64,000 bases of DNA from Candidatus Eisenbergiella stercoravium. Lineage in GTDB: Bacteria; Bacillota; Clostridia; Lachnospirales; Lachnospiraceae. A program made the position numbers and the translations under genes. The stretch is from the NCBI GenBank assembly GCA_019113175.1, contig DXHY01000077.1:62001-126000 (forward strand). Reading direction: 5' to 3'. The notes beneath the pieces are model-generated. The model worked only from the letters and a program-made list of their open reading frames with translations, searched no databases and was not told the DNA's origin. Positions 1-8,451 of the stretch are shown here, piece by piece (position 1 is the stretch's first letter; each line of letters begins with the position of its first letter).

Positions 1-2
1 CG

Positions 3-650
3 GCTCTGGTGGCATTGAAGTACGGCAATACGGAAGATACCATTACCGTAACAGATGAAGCCATGATCACGGAATCCGGGGCGACGCTCTGTGGACTGGA
101 GGTTGGCGATCAGCTGACGCTGAATCAGGCGCTGCATGCGCTCCTGATCGCTTCGGCGAACGATGCGGCTGCAGCGATTGCCGTTCATATCGGCGGAAGC
201 ATTGAGGGCTTTGCGGAATTGATGAATGAGGAAGCAGTGGCCATTGGCGCAACAAACAGCCATTTTGTTAATCCGCATGGCCTGACGGCGGATAATCACT
301 ATGTGACCGCTTACGATATGTATCTGATTTTCAATGAAGCCCTGCAGTATGATCTGATCAGTGAAATCATCCATATGACCAGCTATGAGACGGTTTATAT
401 GGACAGCAATGGAAATTCCAAAACGTTTTCCTTCAAAACGACGAATCAGTATTTGAACGGAACCTACAAGGCTCCGGAACAGGTGACCGTAATCGGCGGC
501 AAAACGGGAACTACCAGTGCCGCAGGAAGCTGCCTGATTCTGCTTGCGCGGGACACCTCAGGCAATCCCTATATCTCGGTAATCCTGAAGGCGACGGCGA
601 GGGACGTGCTCTATGAACAGATGACGAGGCTTTTGAATGTAATTGCTTAA
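3..650 (+). CDS. D-alanyl-D-alanine carboxypeptidase (DacF-like), 5' truncated
   Basis: Penicillin-binding serine DD-carboxypeptidase (peptidase family S11) that trims the terminal D-Ala of peptidoglycan stem peptides outside the membrane. The gene enters from the left edge of the window. The frame is open from base 3, and the visible protein begins just after where the SxxK serine motif should lie, so the catalytic serine is outside the window. What remains shows the second motif SAN (in LLIASANDAAAA) and the third motif KTGT (in GGKTGTTSAAG), in the usual order and spacing, with typical family text such as NPHGL. There is no long C-terminal beta domain or membrane anchor after the catalytic domain, so this is a short form. 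It is followed by its own downstream promoter, so it is probably the last gene of its unit. Confidence 0.9.
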   Translation, partial: ALVALKYGNTEDTITVTDEAMITESGATLCGLEVGDQLTLNQALHALLIASANDAAAAIAVHIGGSIEGFAELMNEEAVAIGATNSHFVNPHGLTADNHYVTAYDMYLIFNEALQYDLISEIIHMTSYETVYMDSNGNSKTFSFKTTNQYLNGTYKAPEQVTVIGGKTGTTSAAGSCLILLARDTSGNPYISVILKATARDVLYEQMTRLLNVIA

Positions 651-655
651 AAAGG

Positions 656-684
656 TTGTTTTTTCATTAGATTTCATCTATAAT
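656..684 (+). promoter_or_regulatory. Sigma-A-type promoter upstream of the P-loop gene
   Basis: TTGTTT at 656-661 and a perfect TATAAT at 679-684, separated by 17 bases. The TATAAT lies about 50 bases before the start codon at 737. It would make the following unit independent of the carboxypeptidase gene. Confidence 0.6.
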
Positions 685-736
685 AAGACATATCTCAAAG
701 GCGTGCAGGCGTCAATTTACTTTAGGAGGGATCGCA

Positions 737-1159
737 ATGGTTCAGTTAATCGTAGGCAAAAAGGGGAAAGGCAAAACGAAACAGCTGCTGGATAAGGTCA
801 ACAGCGAGGTGAAAGAGCTTTCGGGAAGCGTTGTATATCTGGATAAAAGCACCAAGCATATGTTTGAACTGAATAATAAGGTGAGACTGATTGATGTCCG
901 TGAGTTCATGGTTGAGAACTGTTCGGAATTTATGGGATTCATCTGTGGAATCATTTCTCAGGATCGTGACCTTGAAAAGATGTATCTGGACAGCTTTCTC
1001 ACGATATCCGGACTCGGGGATGACAATGATATTCTCCCTGCCGTTGAAAAGCTTGATAAGATCAGTGATGCCTATCATGTTGACTTTGTACTCAGTGTAT
1101 CAAAGGATGAAAATGAATTGCCGGATAGCCTGAAGTCGAAGATTGTTGTATCTCTTTAA
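737..1159 (+). CDS. Small P-loop protein, conserved, unknown function
   Basis: A 140-residue protein that opens with a glycine/lysine-rich Walker A-like loop (GKKGKGKT, residues 7-14), so nucleotide binding is likely. No Walker B, helicase or transporter motifs are evident, and there is no signal peptide or membrane segment. Similar short proteins are sometimes labelled twitching-motility or PilT-like in clostridial genomes, but nothing here supports a pilus role. A clear GGAGG ribosome site sits 8 bases before the ATG. It is followed at once by a strong intrinsic terminator, so it seems to be a single-gene transcript. Function is not assigned. Confidence 0.8.
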   Translation: MVQLIVGKKGKGKTKQLLDKVNSEVKELSGSVVYLDKSTKHMFELNNKVRLIDVREFMVENCSEFMGFICGIISQDRDLEKMYLDSFLTISGLGDDNDILPAVEKLDKISDAYHVDFVLSVSKDENELPDSLKSKIVVSL

Positions 1160-1170
1160 ATAGAAGGACA

Positions 1171-1194
1171 AAGCCCCGGTCGGCCGGGGCTTTT
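1171..1194 (+). terminator. Intrinsic terminator
   Basis: Perfect 9-bp stem AAGCCCCGG / CCGGGGCTT with a 4-base loop, running into TTTT, 11 bases after the stop codon at 1159. It lies before the ribosome site of the next gene, so an upstream TTG at 1193 cannot be that gene's start on this transcript. Confidence 0.9.
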
Positions 1195-1216
1195 GCTTTG
1201 CCGGAGGAATTGCGGA

Positions 1217-2599
1217 TTGGCCGGAAAGAATGGTAAAATCAGACAGTACAGAAAGCCGCTGAATATCAATCTGGGGATTATCATTTTCAGCGTAATCTTC
1301 ATTTATATCATTATTTGTGTCTTCCTCTATTTCACACAGAAGCAGATACAGCCTTATGAGGTAAGGACAGGATCCCTTTCTATGGACAGCGTCTATCAGG
1401 GAATTGCGCTGAGAGAGGAAACAATAGTTTCAAGCACCGACTCTGGCTATATCAATTACTACGCCAGAGAGGGAGAGCGCGTTGGAGCTGGAAAGCTTGT
1501 ATGCAGCGTGGATGAGAGCGGAGAACTGAAGGAGATGTTTGAAGCTGGAGAAGCGGAGGATGGGCAGCTTTCCGCTGATGATCTTGAGGAAGTCAGGGAC
1601 GAAGTGTCCGGTTTTATGGAAAGCTTTGACAGAAAGCAGTTCGGAACATCCTATGACTTTAAGTATACGCTGGAGGGAACAGCTCTGAAGATTTCCAATG
1701 AAAGCATTCTGGCGGATCTGGAGAGCCTGGACAGCTCTTCCTTCGTAACGCTCTGCAATGCGCCTGAGTCGGGAATTGTAGTCTATTCCACGGACGGCTA
1801 TGAGACGCTGACGGCGGATCAGATCACAGAGGAGCTGTTTGATGAAGAAACCTATCAGAAGAATCAGCTGATCAACAATGATCTGGTCTCCACCGGAGAT
1901 TCCATCTATAAGCTTGTTACGAATGAAAACTGGTCCATTGTGATTCAGACGGATGAGGAGCTCGCACAGTATCTGCTTGAGGAGGAATATGTGCAGGTAC
2001 GTTTTCTGAAAAACCGGAACGTTTCCTGGGCAGAGGTGAGTGTTCTGGATAATGGTGATGGCAATACCTATGTAAAGCTTGATTTCAATAATTCCATGAT
2101 TTCCTTCTGCACTCAGCGTTTTATTGATATTGAGCTTATCCTGGAAGAGGAAGAGGGACTGAAGGTTCCCAATTCCGCCATTGCTGAAAGAGAATTCTTC
2201 CTTGTTCCCAAAGAATATGTGACAAAGGGTGCAAATGGATCCGATGGCGTGCTTCTGGAAACCTATACGGAGGAAGGGGAAGCGACCACGGAATTTATTG
2301 CTACTACACTTTATCAGGAAACGGATGAGGATTACTATATTGACAATTCCGTGCTTGAAGTGGGAGATGATCTGGTGAAACCGGATTCCACGGATACCTA
2401 TACCATATCCAGAAGTGCCGTACTGACGGGTGTTTATAATATCAATAAGGGTTATGCCGACTTTAAGGAGATCCAGATCCTTGCACAGAATGATGAATAT
2501 GCCATTGTCAAGTCGAATACCACATACGGTCTGAGCGCTTATGATCGTATTGTTCTGGATGCGGAAACGGTAAATGCCGATGAACTGATTTTTTCATGA
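1217..2599 (+). CDS. HlyD-like membrane-anchored protein
   Basis: Protein of 460 residues with a basic N-terminus, one membrane segment at about residues 20-40 (hydrophobic stretch ending in CVFLYF) and a large acidic extracytoplasmic part. The region just after the membrane segment (SGYINYYAREGERVGAGKLVCSV) resembles the biotinyl-lipoyl-like hairpin of HlyD/RND membrane-fusion proteins. Lachnospiraceae homologues commonly sit before yggS and sepF, as here, which hints at a cell-envelope or division role rather than efflux, since no transporter is adjacent. The start chosen is TTG 1217, with GGAGGA eight bases upstream. The frame is open further up, to 1193, but that start would lie inside the terminator. 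The gene ends in an ATGA overlap with an in-frame upstream ATG of yggS. Confidence 0.75.
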   Translation: MAGKNGKIRQYRKPLNINLGIIIFSVIFIYIIICVFLYFTQKQIQPYEVRTGSLSMDSVYQGIALREETIVSSTDSGYINYYAREGERVGAGKLVCSVDESGELKEMFEAGEAEDGQLSADDLEEVRDEVSGFMESFDRKQFGTSYDFKYTLEGTALKISNESILADLESLDSSSFVTLCNAPESGIVVYSTDGYETLTADQITEELFDEETYQKNQLINNDLVSTGDSIYKLVTNENWSIVIQTDEELAQYLLEEEYVQVRFLKNRNVSWAEVSVLDNGDGNTYVKLDFNNSMISFCTQRFIDIELILEEEEGLKVPNSAIAEREFFLVPKEYVTKGANGSDGVLLETYTEEGEATTEFIATTLYQETDEDYYIDNSVLEVGDDLVKPDSTDTYTISRSAVLTGVYNINKGYADFKEIQILAQNDEYAIVKSNTTYGLSAYDRIVLDAETVNADELIFS

Positions 2600-2613
2600 A
2601 AGGAGATGCGTTA

Positions 2614-3312
2614 ATGATGGTCAGGGAGAATCTGAATACGGTACAGGAGAAAATCAGACGGGCATGTGAGCGGGCAGGAAGGCCGCCGGAGGATGTGACA
2701 CTGATTGCGGTCAGCAAGACGAAGCCTGTGGAGATGATTCAGGAAGCTTACGAGGCCGGCATCCGGGATTTTGGAGAAAATAAGGTTCAGGAGCTGATGG
2801 ATAAGATCCCGCAGCTTCCTTCCGATATCCGATGGCATATGATTGGACATCTGCAGAGAAACAAAGTAAAATATCTGGTTGGAAAGGCTGCGATGATTCA
2901 CAGCGTGGACTCTCTCCGGCTCGCGGAAGAAATCAGCAGGGAGGCCGTGAAGCAGAATACAGTTGTAAAAATACTGATCGAGGTGAATGTGGCAGGTGAG
3001 GAGAGCAAATTTGGCGTGAGTCCTGATGAAACGGAAACACTGGTCAGAGAGGCGGCTGCTCTTCCTGGAATCGAGGTCTGCGGGCTGATGACCATTGCTC
3101 CGCTGGCAGAAAATCCCGAAGATAGCAGAATTTTTTTTAGGACATTAAAGAAGTTATCTGTTGACATAGAGAGGAAAAACATTGATAATGTACATATGGT
3201 TTGCCTGTCCATGGGAATGACGGGCGATTATGAAACGGCCTGTGAAGAAGGCGCTACCTTCGTGAGGGTTGGTACGGGTATATTTGGAGAACGATCCTGG
3301 GAGATTCAGTAA
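2614..3312 (+). CDS. yggS: YggS/YlmE family PLP-binding protein
   Basis: Pyridoxal-phosphate homeostasis protein of the YggS/YlmE/PROSC family, a cytoplasmic alanine-racemase-like barrel thought to carry and buffer PLP rather than catalyse a dedicated reaction. The PLP-binding lysine is Lys35 in the motif AVSKTKP. Family text continues with GENKVQE, WHMIGHLQRNK, GLMTIAP and LSMGMTGDYE. The start at 2614 is preferred over the in-frame ATG at 2596 because AAAGGAG (2599-2605) sits eight bases before it. Length, 232 residues, is normal. In Firmicutes this gene classically precedes sepF in the division cluster, as it does here. Confidence 0.93.
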   Translation: MMVRENLNTVQEKIRRACERAGRPPEDVTLIAVSKTKPVEMIQEAYEAGIRDFGENKVQELMDKIPQLPSDIRWHMIGHLQRNKVKYLVGKAAMIHSVDSLRLAEEISREAVKQNTVVKILIEVNVAGEESKFGVSPDETETLVREAAALPGIEVCGLMTIAPLAENPEDSRIFFRTLKKLSVDIERKNIDNVHMVCLSMGMTGDYETACEEGATFVRVGTGIFGERSWEIQ

Positions 3313-3340
3313 ACCGGGTTGAAATAAGGAGATTGACAAT

Positions 3341-3853
3341 ATGGGTGTTATGGACAGGTTCCTGAGCTACATGAAACTGAACGGCGATGATGACTATGAT
3401 GATGAGTACGATGATGATGACTATGATGATTACGAAGAGCCTGAAACAAAGGTTTCCAAGCTGACGTCCAGGAAGGCGAAATCCATACCGGCAGAAGATG
3501 AAGAGGAGCGGCCCAGAAAGGCATCTCCAAAAATCACTCCTATTAAACAGGCGCGCAGATCCGGCGGCGCAGGAATGGAGGTCTGTGTAATCAAGCCGAC
3601 GAGCATTGAAGATGGCAGAGAGATCACAGAAACCCTTCTTGCAAACCGGACTGTTGTTCTGAATCTGGAAGGGCTGGATGTGGATATTGCTCAGCGGATC
3701 ATTGATTTTACCTCCGGCTCCTGTTTTGCAATCAGTGGAAATCTGCAGAAGATTTCTCAGTACATATTTATTATTACACCGGCCAGCGTGGATATTTCCG
3801 GAGATTTCCAGGATATCTTCAATGGCTCCGTTGATGTACCCGGAATCCGGTAA
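3341..3853 (+). CDS. sepF: Cell division protein SepF
   Basis: SepF is a cytoplasmic, membrane-tethering partner of FtsZ that assembles into rings at the division septum. The 170-residue protein has the three expected parts: an N-terminal amphipathic start (MGVMDRFLSYMKL), a low-complexity acidic linker very rich in Asp and Tyr (residues about 15-30), and a C-terminal SepF core with VCVIKPTSIEDGREI, VVLNLEGLDVDIAQRIIDF and FAISGNLQKIS. AAGGAG lies nine bases before the ATG. It follows yggS by 28 bases and is followed by a strong terminator, so the unit ends here. Confidence 0.95.
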   Translation: MGVMDRFLSYMKLNGDDDYDDEYDDDDYDDYEEPETKVSKLTSRKAKSIPAEDEEERPRKASPKITPIKQARRSGGAGMEVCVIKPTSIEDGREITETLLANRTVVLNLEGLDVDIAQRIIDFTSGSCFAISGNLQKISQYIFIITPASVDISGDFQDIFNGSVDVPGIR

Positions 3854-3882
3854 GTTAGGAGAGCCGGTTTAACCCGCAGAAG

Positions 3883-3910
3883 AAAAGCGAATCCAGACAG
3901 ATTCGCTTTT
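3883..3910 (+). terminator. Intrinsic terminator after sepF
   Basis: Perfect 11-bp stem AAAAGCGAATC / GATTCGCTTTT with a 6-base loop. The right arm ends in the T tract. The A-rich left arm could let it act in both directions. Confidence 0.9.
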
Positions 3911-3928
3911 ATTATGGAAAGGGATGTT

Positions 3929-5038
3929 ATGGAAAAAAGAATTACGGTTTCCCGGGAGGGAAAACCCAGCTGTGATATTGTTTTTGAGAAGAATTTTTCC
4001 GTTCTTCCGGACGAAATGAAAGCACTGGGATTTTTAGAAAGAAAGCTTTGTGTTGTCACGGATTCTCATGTGGAGCCCCTGTATGCGGAGAAGGTCAGAG
4101 ACGTGCTCAAACAGGCGGGAATGAACGTCGAGGTGTATACCGTCCCTGCCGGAGAGGAAAACAAAAACCTTGATACGGTCCGTTCTCTCTATACCTTTCT
4201 CATTGAACGGCATTTCGGCAGAAAGGACTGCCTGATTGCGCTCGGCGGAGGGGTAGTTGGGGATCTGACCGGTTTTACCGCGGCAACCTATCTCCGGGGA
4301 ATCGATTTTATTCAGATTCCGACCACACTCCTGGCGCAGGTGGACAGCAGCATTGGAGGAAAAACGGGGGTGGATTTCGACGGCTACAAAAATATGGTTG
4401 GAGCCTTTCATATGCCACGGCTTGTTTATACGAATCTGAGCACTCTGGCCACTCTTGATCCGAGACAGTTTTACAGCGGCTTCGCTGAGGCTATGAAGTC
4501 AGCGCTTATTGCAGATGCTAAATATTACGAATGGATGATTGCAAACATGTATGAGATCTGTGACAGGGAGCCGGAGGTGCTGGCTGAACTGGTGCGCAGA
4601 AGCTGTGAGATCAAACGGAAGATTGTAGAAAATGATCCGGAGGAAAAGGGAGAGCGGGCGCTTCTGAATCTGGGACATACTATTGGTCATGCCATTGAAA
4701 AGGCAAAGGATTTTTCTCTGACGCATGGGGAATGCGTTGCGCTGGGCTGCGTGGCAGCTGCCTTTATCTCCTGGAAAAAAGAACTTCTTCCCATGGAAGA
4801 ATACTATGAAATCAGGGATATGTTTGTGCCCTTCAATCTGCCAATCTCTGTGGATGAGCTGGACCCGGGCCACATCTTAAGTCTGACCAAATCGGATAAA
4901 AAGATGGATAACGGTCAGATTCGTTTCGTTCTTCTGAAAAAGATAGGGAAGGCTGTTCTTGATACGTCTGTCACGGATGAGCAGATCCTGGCAGCAATCG
5001 ATGAAATTAACTTTACGGAAGAGGATGCACATGAATAA
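3929..5038 (+). CDS. aroB: 3-dehydroquinate synthase
   Basis: Converts DAHP to 3-dehydroquinate in the shikimate pathway, using NAD and a divalent metal. Family signatures are all visible: the nucleotide-binding loop ALGGGVVGDLTGF, PTTLLAQVDSSIGGKTGV, FYSGFAEAMKSALI, and the metal-ligand region LNLGHTIGHAIE with HGECVALG downstream. Two in-frame ATGs exist (3914 and 3929). The second gives the usual N-terminus and has AAAGGGA just upstream, so it is preferred (369 residues). It overlaps the next gene, lspA, by eight bases, which suggests translational coupling, although the two functions are unrelated. Confidence 0.95.
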   Translation: MEKRITVSREGKPSCDIVFEKNFSVLPDEMKALGFLERKLCVVTDSHVEPLYAEKVRDVLKQAGMNVEVYTVPAGEENKNLDTVRSLYTFLIERHFGRKDCLIALGGGVVGDLTGFTAATYLRGIDFIQIPTTLLAQVDSSIGGKTGVDFDGYKNMVGAFHMPRLVYTNLSTLATLDPRQFYSGFAEAMKSALIADAKYYEWMIANMYEICDREPEVLAELVRRSCEIKRKIVENDPEEKGERALLNLGHTIGHAIEKAKDFSLTHGECVALGCVAAAFISWKKELLPMEEYYEIRDMFVPFNLPISVDELDPGHILSLTKSDKKMDNGQIRFVLLKKIGKAVLDTSVTDEQILAAIDEINFTEEDAHE

Positions 5039-5564
5039 TCGAAAGTGGGGAATGGATCTTCTCGTCATTCTTTTGGGCGTACTTTTGGATCAGATGACCA
5101 AGTATCTGGCTGTCGTGTATCTGAAGGGACAGGAAGCAATATCGCTGATTCCCGGTGTCCTGGAGCTGAGATACCTGGAAAACCGGGGAGCCGCCTTTGG
5201 AATTCTTCAGGGTGGAAAAGTTATTTTTCTGATCATCACACCCATTGTTCTTCTTGTGGCGGCCTATGTGCTGGTTCGGATGCCGGATGGCGGAAAATAC
5301 GGCATTCTGCATTTCCTGCTGGATTGTATTATTATCGGGGCGGTCGGAAATCTGATCGACCGGATCCGTCTGGATTATGTGGTGGATTTTATTTATATCA
5401 GACTGATTGATTTCCCTATCTTCAATGTGGCGGATATGTTTGTTTCCATTGCGACTGTTGTGGGGGCTGTGCTTCTGCTGTTTGGGCACAGTTACAGGAA
5501 CGAAGATTTCAGCTTCCTTTCCCTGAAAAAAAGGAAGCCGGAAGAGGAGGAAAAGAATGGCTGA
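5031..5564 (+). CDS. lspA: Lipoprotein signal peptidase
   Basis: Signal peptidase II, an integral membrane aspartyl protease that removes the signal peptide of diacylglyceryl-modified prolipoproteins. The 177-residue protein has four membrane segments. Catalytic aspartates are Asp119 (VVDF) and Asp135 (FNVAD), with the conserved YLENRGAAFG, NLIDRIRLD and FNVADMF blocks. The true start is ATG 5031, which overlaps the last codons of aroB and has a GGAAGAGG site. It overlaps the following pseudouridine synthase by eight bases, the familiar lspA-rluD arrangement. Confidence 0.96.
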   Translation: MNNRKWGMDLLVILLGVLLDQMTKYLAVVYLKGQEAISLIPGVLELRYLENRGAAFGILQGGKVIFLIITPIVLLVAAYVLVRMPDGGKYGILHFLLDCIIIGAVGNLIDRIRLDYVVDFIYIRLIDFPIFNVADMFVSIATVVGAVLLLFGHSYRNEDFSFLSLKKRKPEEEEKNG

Positions 5565-6501
5565 CAGCCGTTATCTTTTTCATGTGACAGAGGAATATGA
5601 GGATGAGAGAATCGATAAGTATATTTCCGTGCTTATCGATTCTTTGTCCCGCTCCTTTATTCAGAAGCTGCTGAAGGACGGCCATGTTCTTGTAAATGAT
5701 CAGCCTGTGAAGCAGAATTTCAGGCTGAAGGAAGGGGACGAGGTTGCCTTTTCCCTTCCGAAGGCGGTAGAGCCGGATATTTTGCCGGAAGATATTCCGC
5801 TGGACATCCTGTATGAGGATGACGACGTTCTCGTGGTGAATAAACCCAAGGGAATGGTCGTGCACCCTGCGGCCGGACATTACAGCCATACATTGGTCAA
5901 TGCGCTCATGTACCACTGCCGGGACAGTCTTTCCGGCATTAACGGAGTTATGAGGCCGGGCATTGTGCACCGGATTGACCGGGATACCACAGGGAGCCTT
6001 CTGGTCTGCAAAAATGATGCCGCACATATTTCCATTGCGGCACAGCTGAAGGAACACAGTATAGTTCGAAGGTACAGGGCTGTTGTTTATGGCGTTCTGG
6101 ACCAGGAGGAGGGAACTGTTGACCTTCCCGTGGGCAGAGATCCACATGACCGCAAGAGGATGGCGGCAGGAGTAAGAAATGGAAAGGAAGCGGTGACGCA
6201 CTATAAGGTCCTGCAGCGTTTTCATGGATATACCTATATCGAATGCCGGCTGGAAACGGGGAGAACCCATCAGATCCGGGTCCATATGGAGGCAATTGGA
6301 CACCCGCTTCTCGGAGATGAGGTCTACAGGCGGAACATGCCGGGAAATGGAAAGCCTCCATGTCAGCTGCAGGGGCAGACTCTGCATGCCATGATTCTTG
6401 GATTCCGTCATCCGGGAAGTGGAGAATATATAGAGACAGTAGCCCCGCTTCCTCAGTATTTTTCCCATCTTCTTCAGATACTGGACTCAAAAAGAGGTTG
6501 A
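5557..6501 (+). CDS. RluA/RluD family rRNA pseudouridine synthase
   Basis: Isomerises uridine to pseudouridine in large-subunit rRNA. An N-terminal S4 RNA-binding domain spans about residues 15-75, followed by the catalytic RluA domain with VNKPKGMVVHPAAGH and the active-site motif HRIDRDTTG (Asp141). GRTHQIRVHMEAIGHPLLGD closes the fold. The length of 314 is typical of RluD. GGAGG lies just before the ATG inside the end of lspA. Which uridines are modified cannot be told from sequence, so the gene symbol is left empty. Confidence 0.93.
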   Translation: MADSRYLFHVTEEYEDERIDKYISVLIDSLSRSFIQKLLKDGHVLVNDQPVKQNFRLKEGDEVAFSLPKAVEPDILPEDIPLDILYEDDDVLVVNKPKGMVVHPAAGHYSHTLVNALMYHCRDSLSGINGVMRPGIVHRIDRDTTGSLLVCKNDAAHISIAAQLKEHSIVRRYRAVVYGVLDQEEGTVDLPVGRDPHDRKRMAAGVRNGKEAVTHYKVLQRFHGYTYIECRLETGRTHQIRVHMEAIGHPLLGDEVYRRNMPGNGKPPCQLQGQTLHAMILGFRHPGSGEYIETVAPLPQYFSHLLQILDSKRG

Positions 6502-6508
6502 TTTTCAT

Positions 6509-6548
6509 AAAAAGATCCCGAAAATTCATTGAATTTTTGGGACTTTTT
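6509..6548 (+). terminator. Imperfect intrinsic terminator with an embedded -35 box
   Basis: Stem of about 12 bp around a three-base loop (arms GAAAATTC / GAATTTTT then CCC/GGG) that continues, after a one-base bulge, into an AAAAA / TTTTT pairing. It closes the rluD transcript. The loop and right arm also contain the -35 box of the next promoter. Confidence 0.7.
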
Positions 6549-6557
6549 CATTATAAT
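6529..6557 (+). promoter_or_regulatory. Sigma-A-type promoter for the cytidylate-kinase-like gene
   Basis: TTGAAT (6529-6534), 17-base spacer, perfect TATAAT (6552-6557). The transcript would have a leader of about 85 bases with a small GCCGTC...GGCGGC hairpin (6618-6633) before the AAAGGAGGT ribosome site. Confidence 0.75.
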
Positions 6558-6648
6558 AGTTTTATATTTAGAAAAAGAAGGGTGCATGAACCATTTGAGC
6601 GGTTTGTGCGATAAAAAAGCCGTCTGAGGGCGGCAAAAGGAGGTAAGT

Positions 6649-7281
6649 ATGAATACAGTGATTACGATTGGCCGGCAGTTTGGATCTGGAGGACATGAAA
6701 TCGGTGAAAAAGTAGCAGAATACTTCGGCATTCAGTGCCTGGATAAGGAGCTTTTGACGAGGGCGGCCAAGGAGAGCGGCTTCTGCGAAGAGATGATTAA
6801 GAGCCACGATGAGAGGCCAACCAACTCCTTCCTTTATAACCTGGTTATGGATACCTATTCCTTTGGTTATAACGCATCCTCCTTCATGGATATGCCAATC
6901 AGCCATAAGGTGTTTCTCGCCCAGTTCGATACCATCAAGAAGATAGCATCAGAAGGTCCCTGTGTGATCGTAGGACGCTGCGCTGACTATGCGCTTCATG
7001 ATTTTAAAAACAGCATCCATCTTTTTATCTATGCGGATGAGGAGAGCAAGGTGAAGCGTGTCATGAAGAGATACAGCCTTACGGAGGATAAGGCGCGTGA
7101 CATGATGGTGAAGAAGGATAAGCAGCGCCAGAGCTATTATAACTATTATTCCTCCAAAAAATGGGGGCGTGCGGACAGCTATGATTTCTGTCTGAACAGC
7201 TCCGTGCTTGGCGTCGAAGGAACTGTCAAACTGATCGTGCAGATTGTGGAAGATTTTGAAAGCAAAAACAGCGGAAAATAA
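6649..7281 (+). CDS. Cytidylate kinase-like family protein
   Basis: P-loop kinase-fold protein of 210 residues related to the cytidylate kinase-like (AAK6-type) family. The N-terminal loop GRQFGSGGHEIG is the nucleotide-binding site, and VIVGRCADYAL and HLFIYADEESKVKRV match the CMK fold. It lacks the long insertion of housekeeping Cmk, and its substrate is not known. A very good AAAGGAGGT ribosome site precedes the ATG. It is monocistronic, with its own promoter, and is followed two bases later by the remains of an MGMT-like gene. Confidence 0.85.
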   Translation: MNTVITIGRQFGSGGHEIGEKVAEYFGIQCLDKELLTRAAKESGFCEEMIKSHDERPTNSFLYNLVMDTYSFGYNASSFMDMPISHKVFLAQFDTIKKIASEGPCVIVGRCADYALHDFKNSIHLFIYADEESKVKRVMKRYSLTEDKARDMMVKKDKQRQSYYNYYSSKKWGRADSYDFCLNSSVLGVEGTVKLIVQIVEDFESKNSGK

Positions 7282-7282
7282 T

Positions 7283-7629
7283 TTTTATCAAAGACTGGCT
7301 CTGGCCGGAGAACTGATCCCATATGGAAAAGTTGCAACCTATGGTCAGCTTGCGCTGTTATGCGGTTTCCCGCATAACAGCCGCCAGGTGGCCGTGCCCT
7401 GAACCGGGGACTGGCCGGAAGTGATTTCCCGGCCTATCGGGTGGTCAATTCACGGGGAATTCTTTCCGGCGCTGCCGCCTTTGATACGCCGGATCTGCAG
7501 AAACGGCTTCTGAAGGCGGAAGGCATTGAGGTCAGAGAAAATCGGGTTGACCTCAATGCCTTTGGCTGGAAAAATACATTGGAAGATGCGCTTTTTCTTC
7601 AGAAGTGCTTTAAGGAAAAGGGGATTTGA
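7283..7629 (+). pseudogene. MGMT/Atl-family alkyltransferase-like protein, frameshifted
   Basis: Remains of a DNA-alkyltransferase-like protein (Atl1/YbaZ type, which flags O6-alkylguanine for repair). One frame from 7283 reads FYQRLALAGELIPYGKVATY and on to SRQV. The homologous frame then jumps to RALNRGLAGSDFPAYRVVNS and continues to the stop at 7629. At 7390-7393 a codon like GGC has become GC, so a single base loss breaks the frame and leads to TGA at 7400-7402. There is also no obvious start codon in front of the first part. PAYRVVN stands where active methyltransferases have PCHRV, so this was a non-catalytic type. A sequencing error could explain the frameshift but not the missing start. 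Confidence 0.8.
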
Positions 7630-7659
7630 AGAAAAAGAAAATGAGCAGGAGTGATATAC

Positions 7660-7693
7660 AACTATTCGCAAAACACAAGTTTAACGAATAGTT
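7660..7693. repeat. Inverted repeat between convergent genes
   Basis: AACTATTCG (7660-7668) and CGAATAGTT (7685-7693), a perfect 9-bp dyad with a 16-base loop, between the MGMT remnant and dtd. There is no adjacent T tract. It may be a weak terminator or a fossil site. Confidence 0.45.
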
Positions 7694-7753
7694 AGTGCTG
7701 AAAAACAGTTATTTGGATGTTTTGACACGTTTTATCGTTGTTCTTCTTTTCCT

Positions 7754-8203
7754 TCAGGCTAACTCTTCCGAATCCAGAATGATTGTAAAGGGTCCGTCAT
7801 TTACGAGCTGAACCTTCATATGCGCACCGAACACGCCCTGTTTTACGACCGGGCGTTCCTTTTTGCAGGAATCGATAATATATTCATACAGGGCTTTTGC
7901 ATGCTCCGGATTCCCCGCTTTGACGAATGAAGGACGATTTCCTTTCCTGCAGTCTGCATACAGCGTAAATTGGGAAATCAGCAAAAGCTCCCCATCCACG
8001 TCCTTCAGACTCAGATTGGTCTTTCCATTTTCATCACTGAAAATCCGAAGATTCAGCATTTTGCGCACCAGCCGGTCTGCCTCGGCCTGCGTATCCGCAT
8101 CGCTCACCCCAATCAGAACCAGATAGCCCTGATGAATGCTTCCAACCAGCTGTTCGTCAACGGATACAGAAGCTTCTGTGACTCTTTGAATGATGAATTT
8201 CAT
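7754..8203 (-). CDS. dtd: D-aminoacyl-tRNA deacylase
   Basis: Hydrolyses D-aminoacyl-tRNAs (D-Tyr-tRNA and others) and mischarged Gly-tRNA, so proofreading chirality in translation. The 149-residue length and the signatures MKFIIQRVTEASV at the start, LLISQFTLYADCRKGNRPSF in the middle and NDGPFTIILDS near the end are diagnostic of DTD. The active-site SQFT and NDGP (GP cis motif) are intact. The start at 8203 is fixed by GGAGGAAA about nine bases upstream and by homology. The frame is open further upstream, but that part is not conserved. It stands alone and diverges from the PP-loop gene. Confidence 0.95.
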   Translation of the reverse strand: MKFIIQRVTEASVSVDEQLVGSIHQGYLVLIGVSDADTQAEADRLVRKMLNLRIFSDENGKTNLSLKDVDGELLLISQFTLYADCRKGNRPSFVKAGNPEHAKALYEYIIDSCKKERPVVKQGVFGAHMKVQLVNDGPFTIILDSEELA

Positions 8204-8451
8204 TGGTATAAAATTTCCTCCTGTCTGCCGCTTTATGGCGGCTTTGTTAATTTTATCACAAGCATTCCGCGCTGTAAACAGGAGGATGGCCGTACGGACA
8301 TGAAATCTGTATTTAGAAACTGGTTTACTCTGAACCCGCTTTTTTTCTGTTCCGGGATGCAATTTTCTGAAAAAGATTGTATAATGGACAGGGTATTTAT
8401 CAACAGAATTGAGAAATTGGTCTTTTGAACCGGAAAGGATTATTGCTTTTT

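Noticed and set aside
5509..6468. 319-codon open frame on the minus strand opposite the pseudouridine synthase
   Set aside because: The plus-strand gene has clear family motifs. The antisense frame has low-complexity, unlikely composition and no ribosome site.
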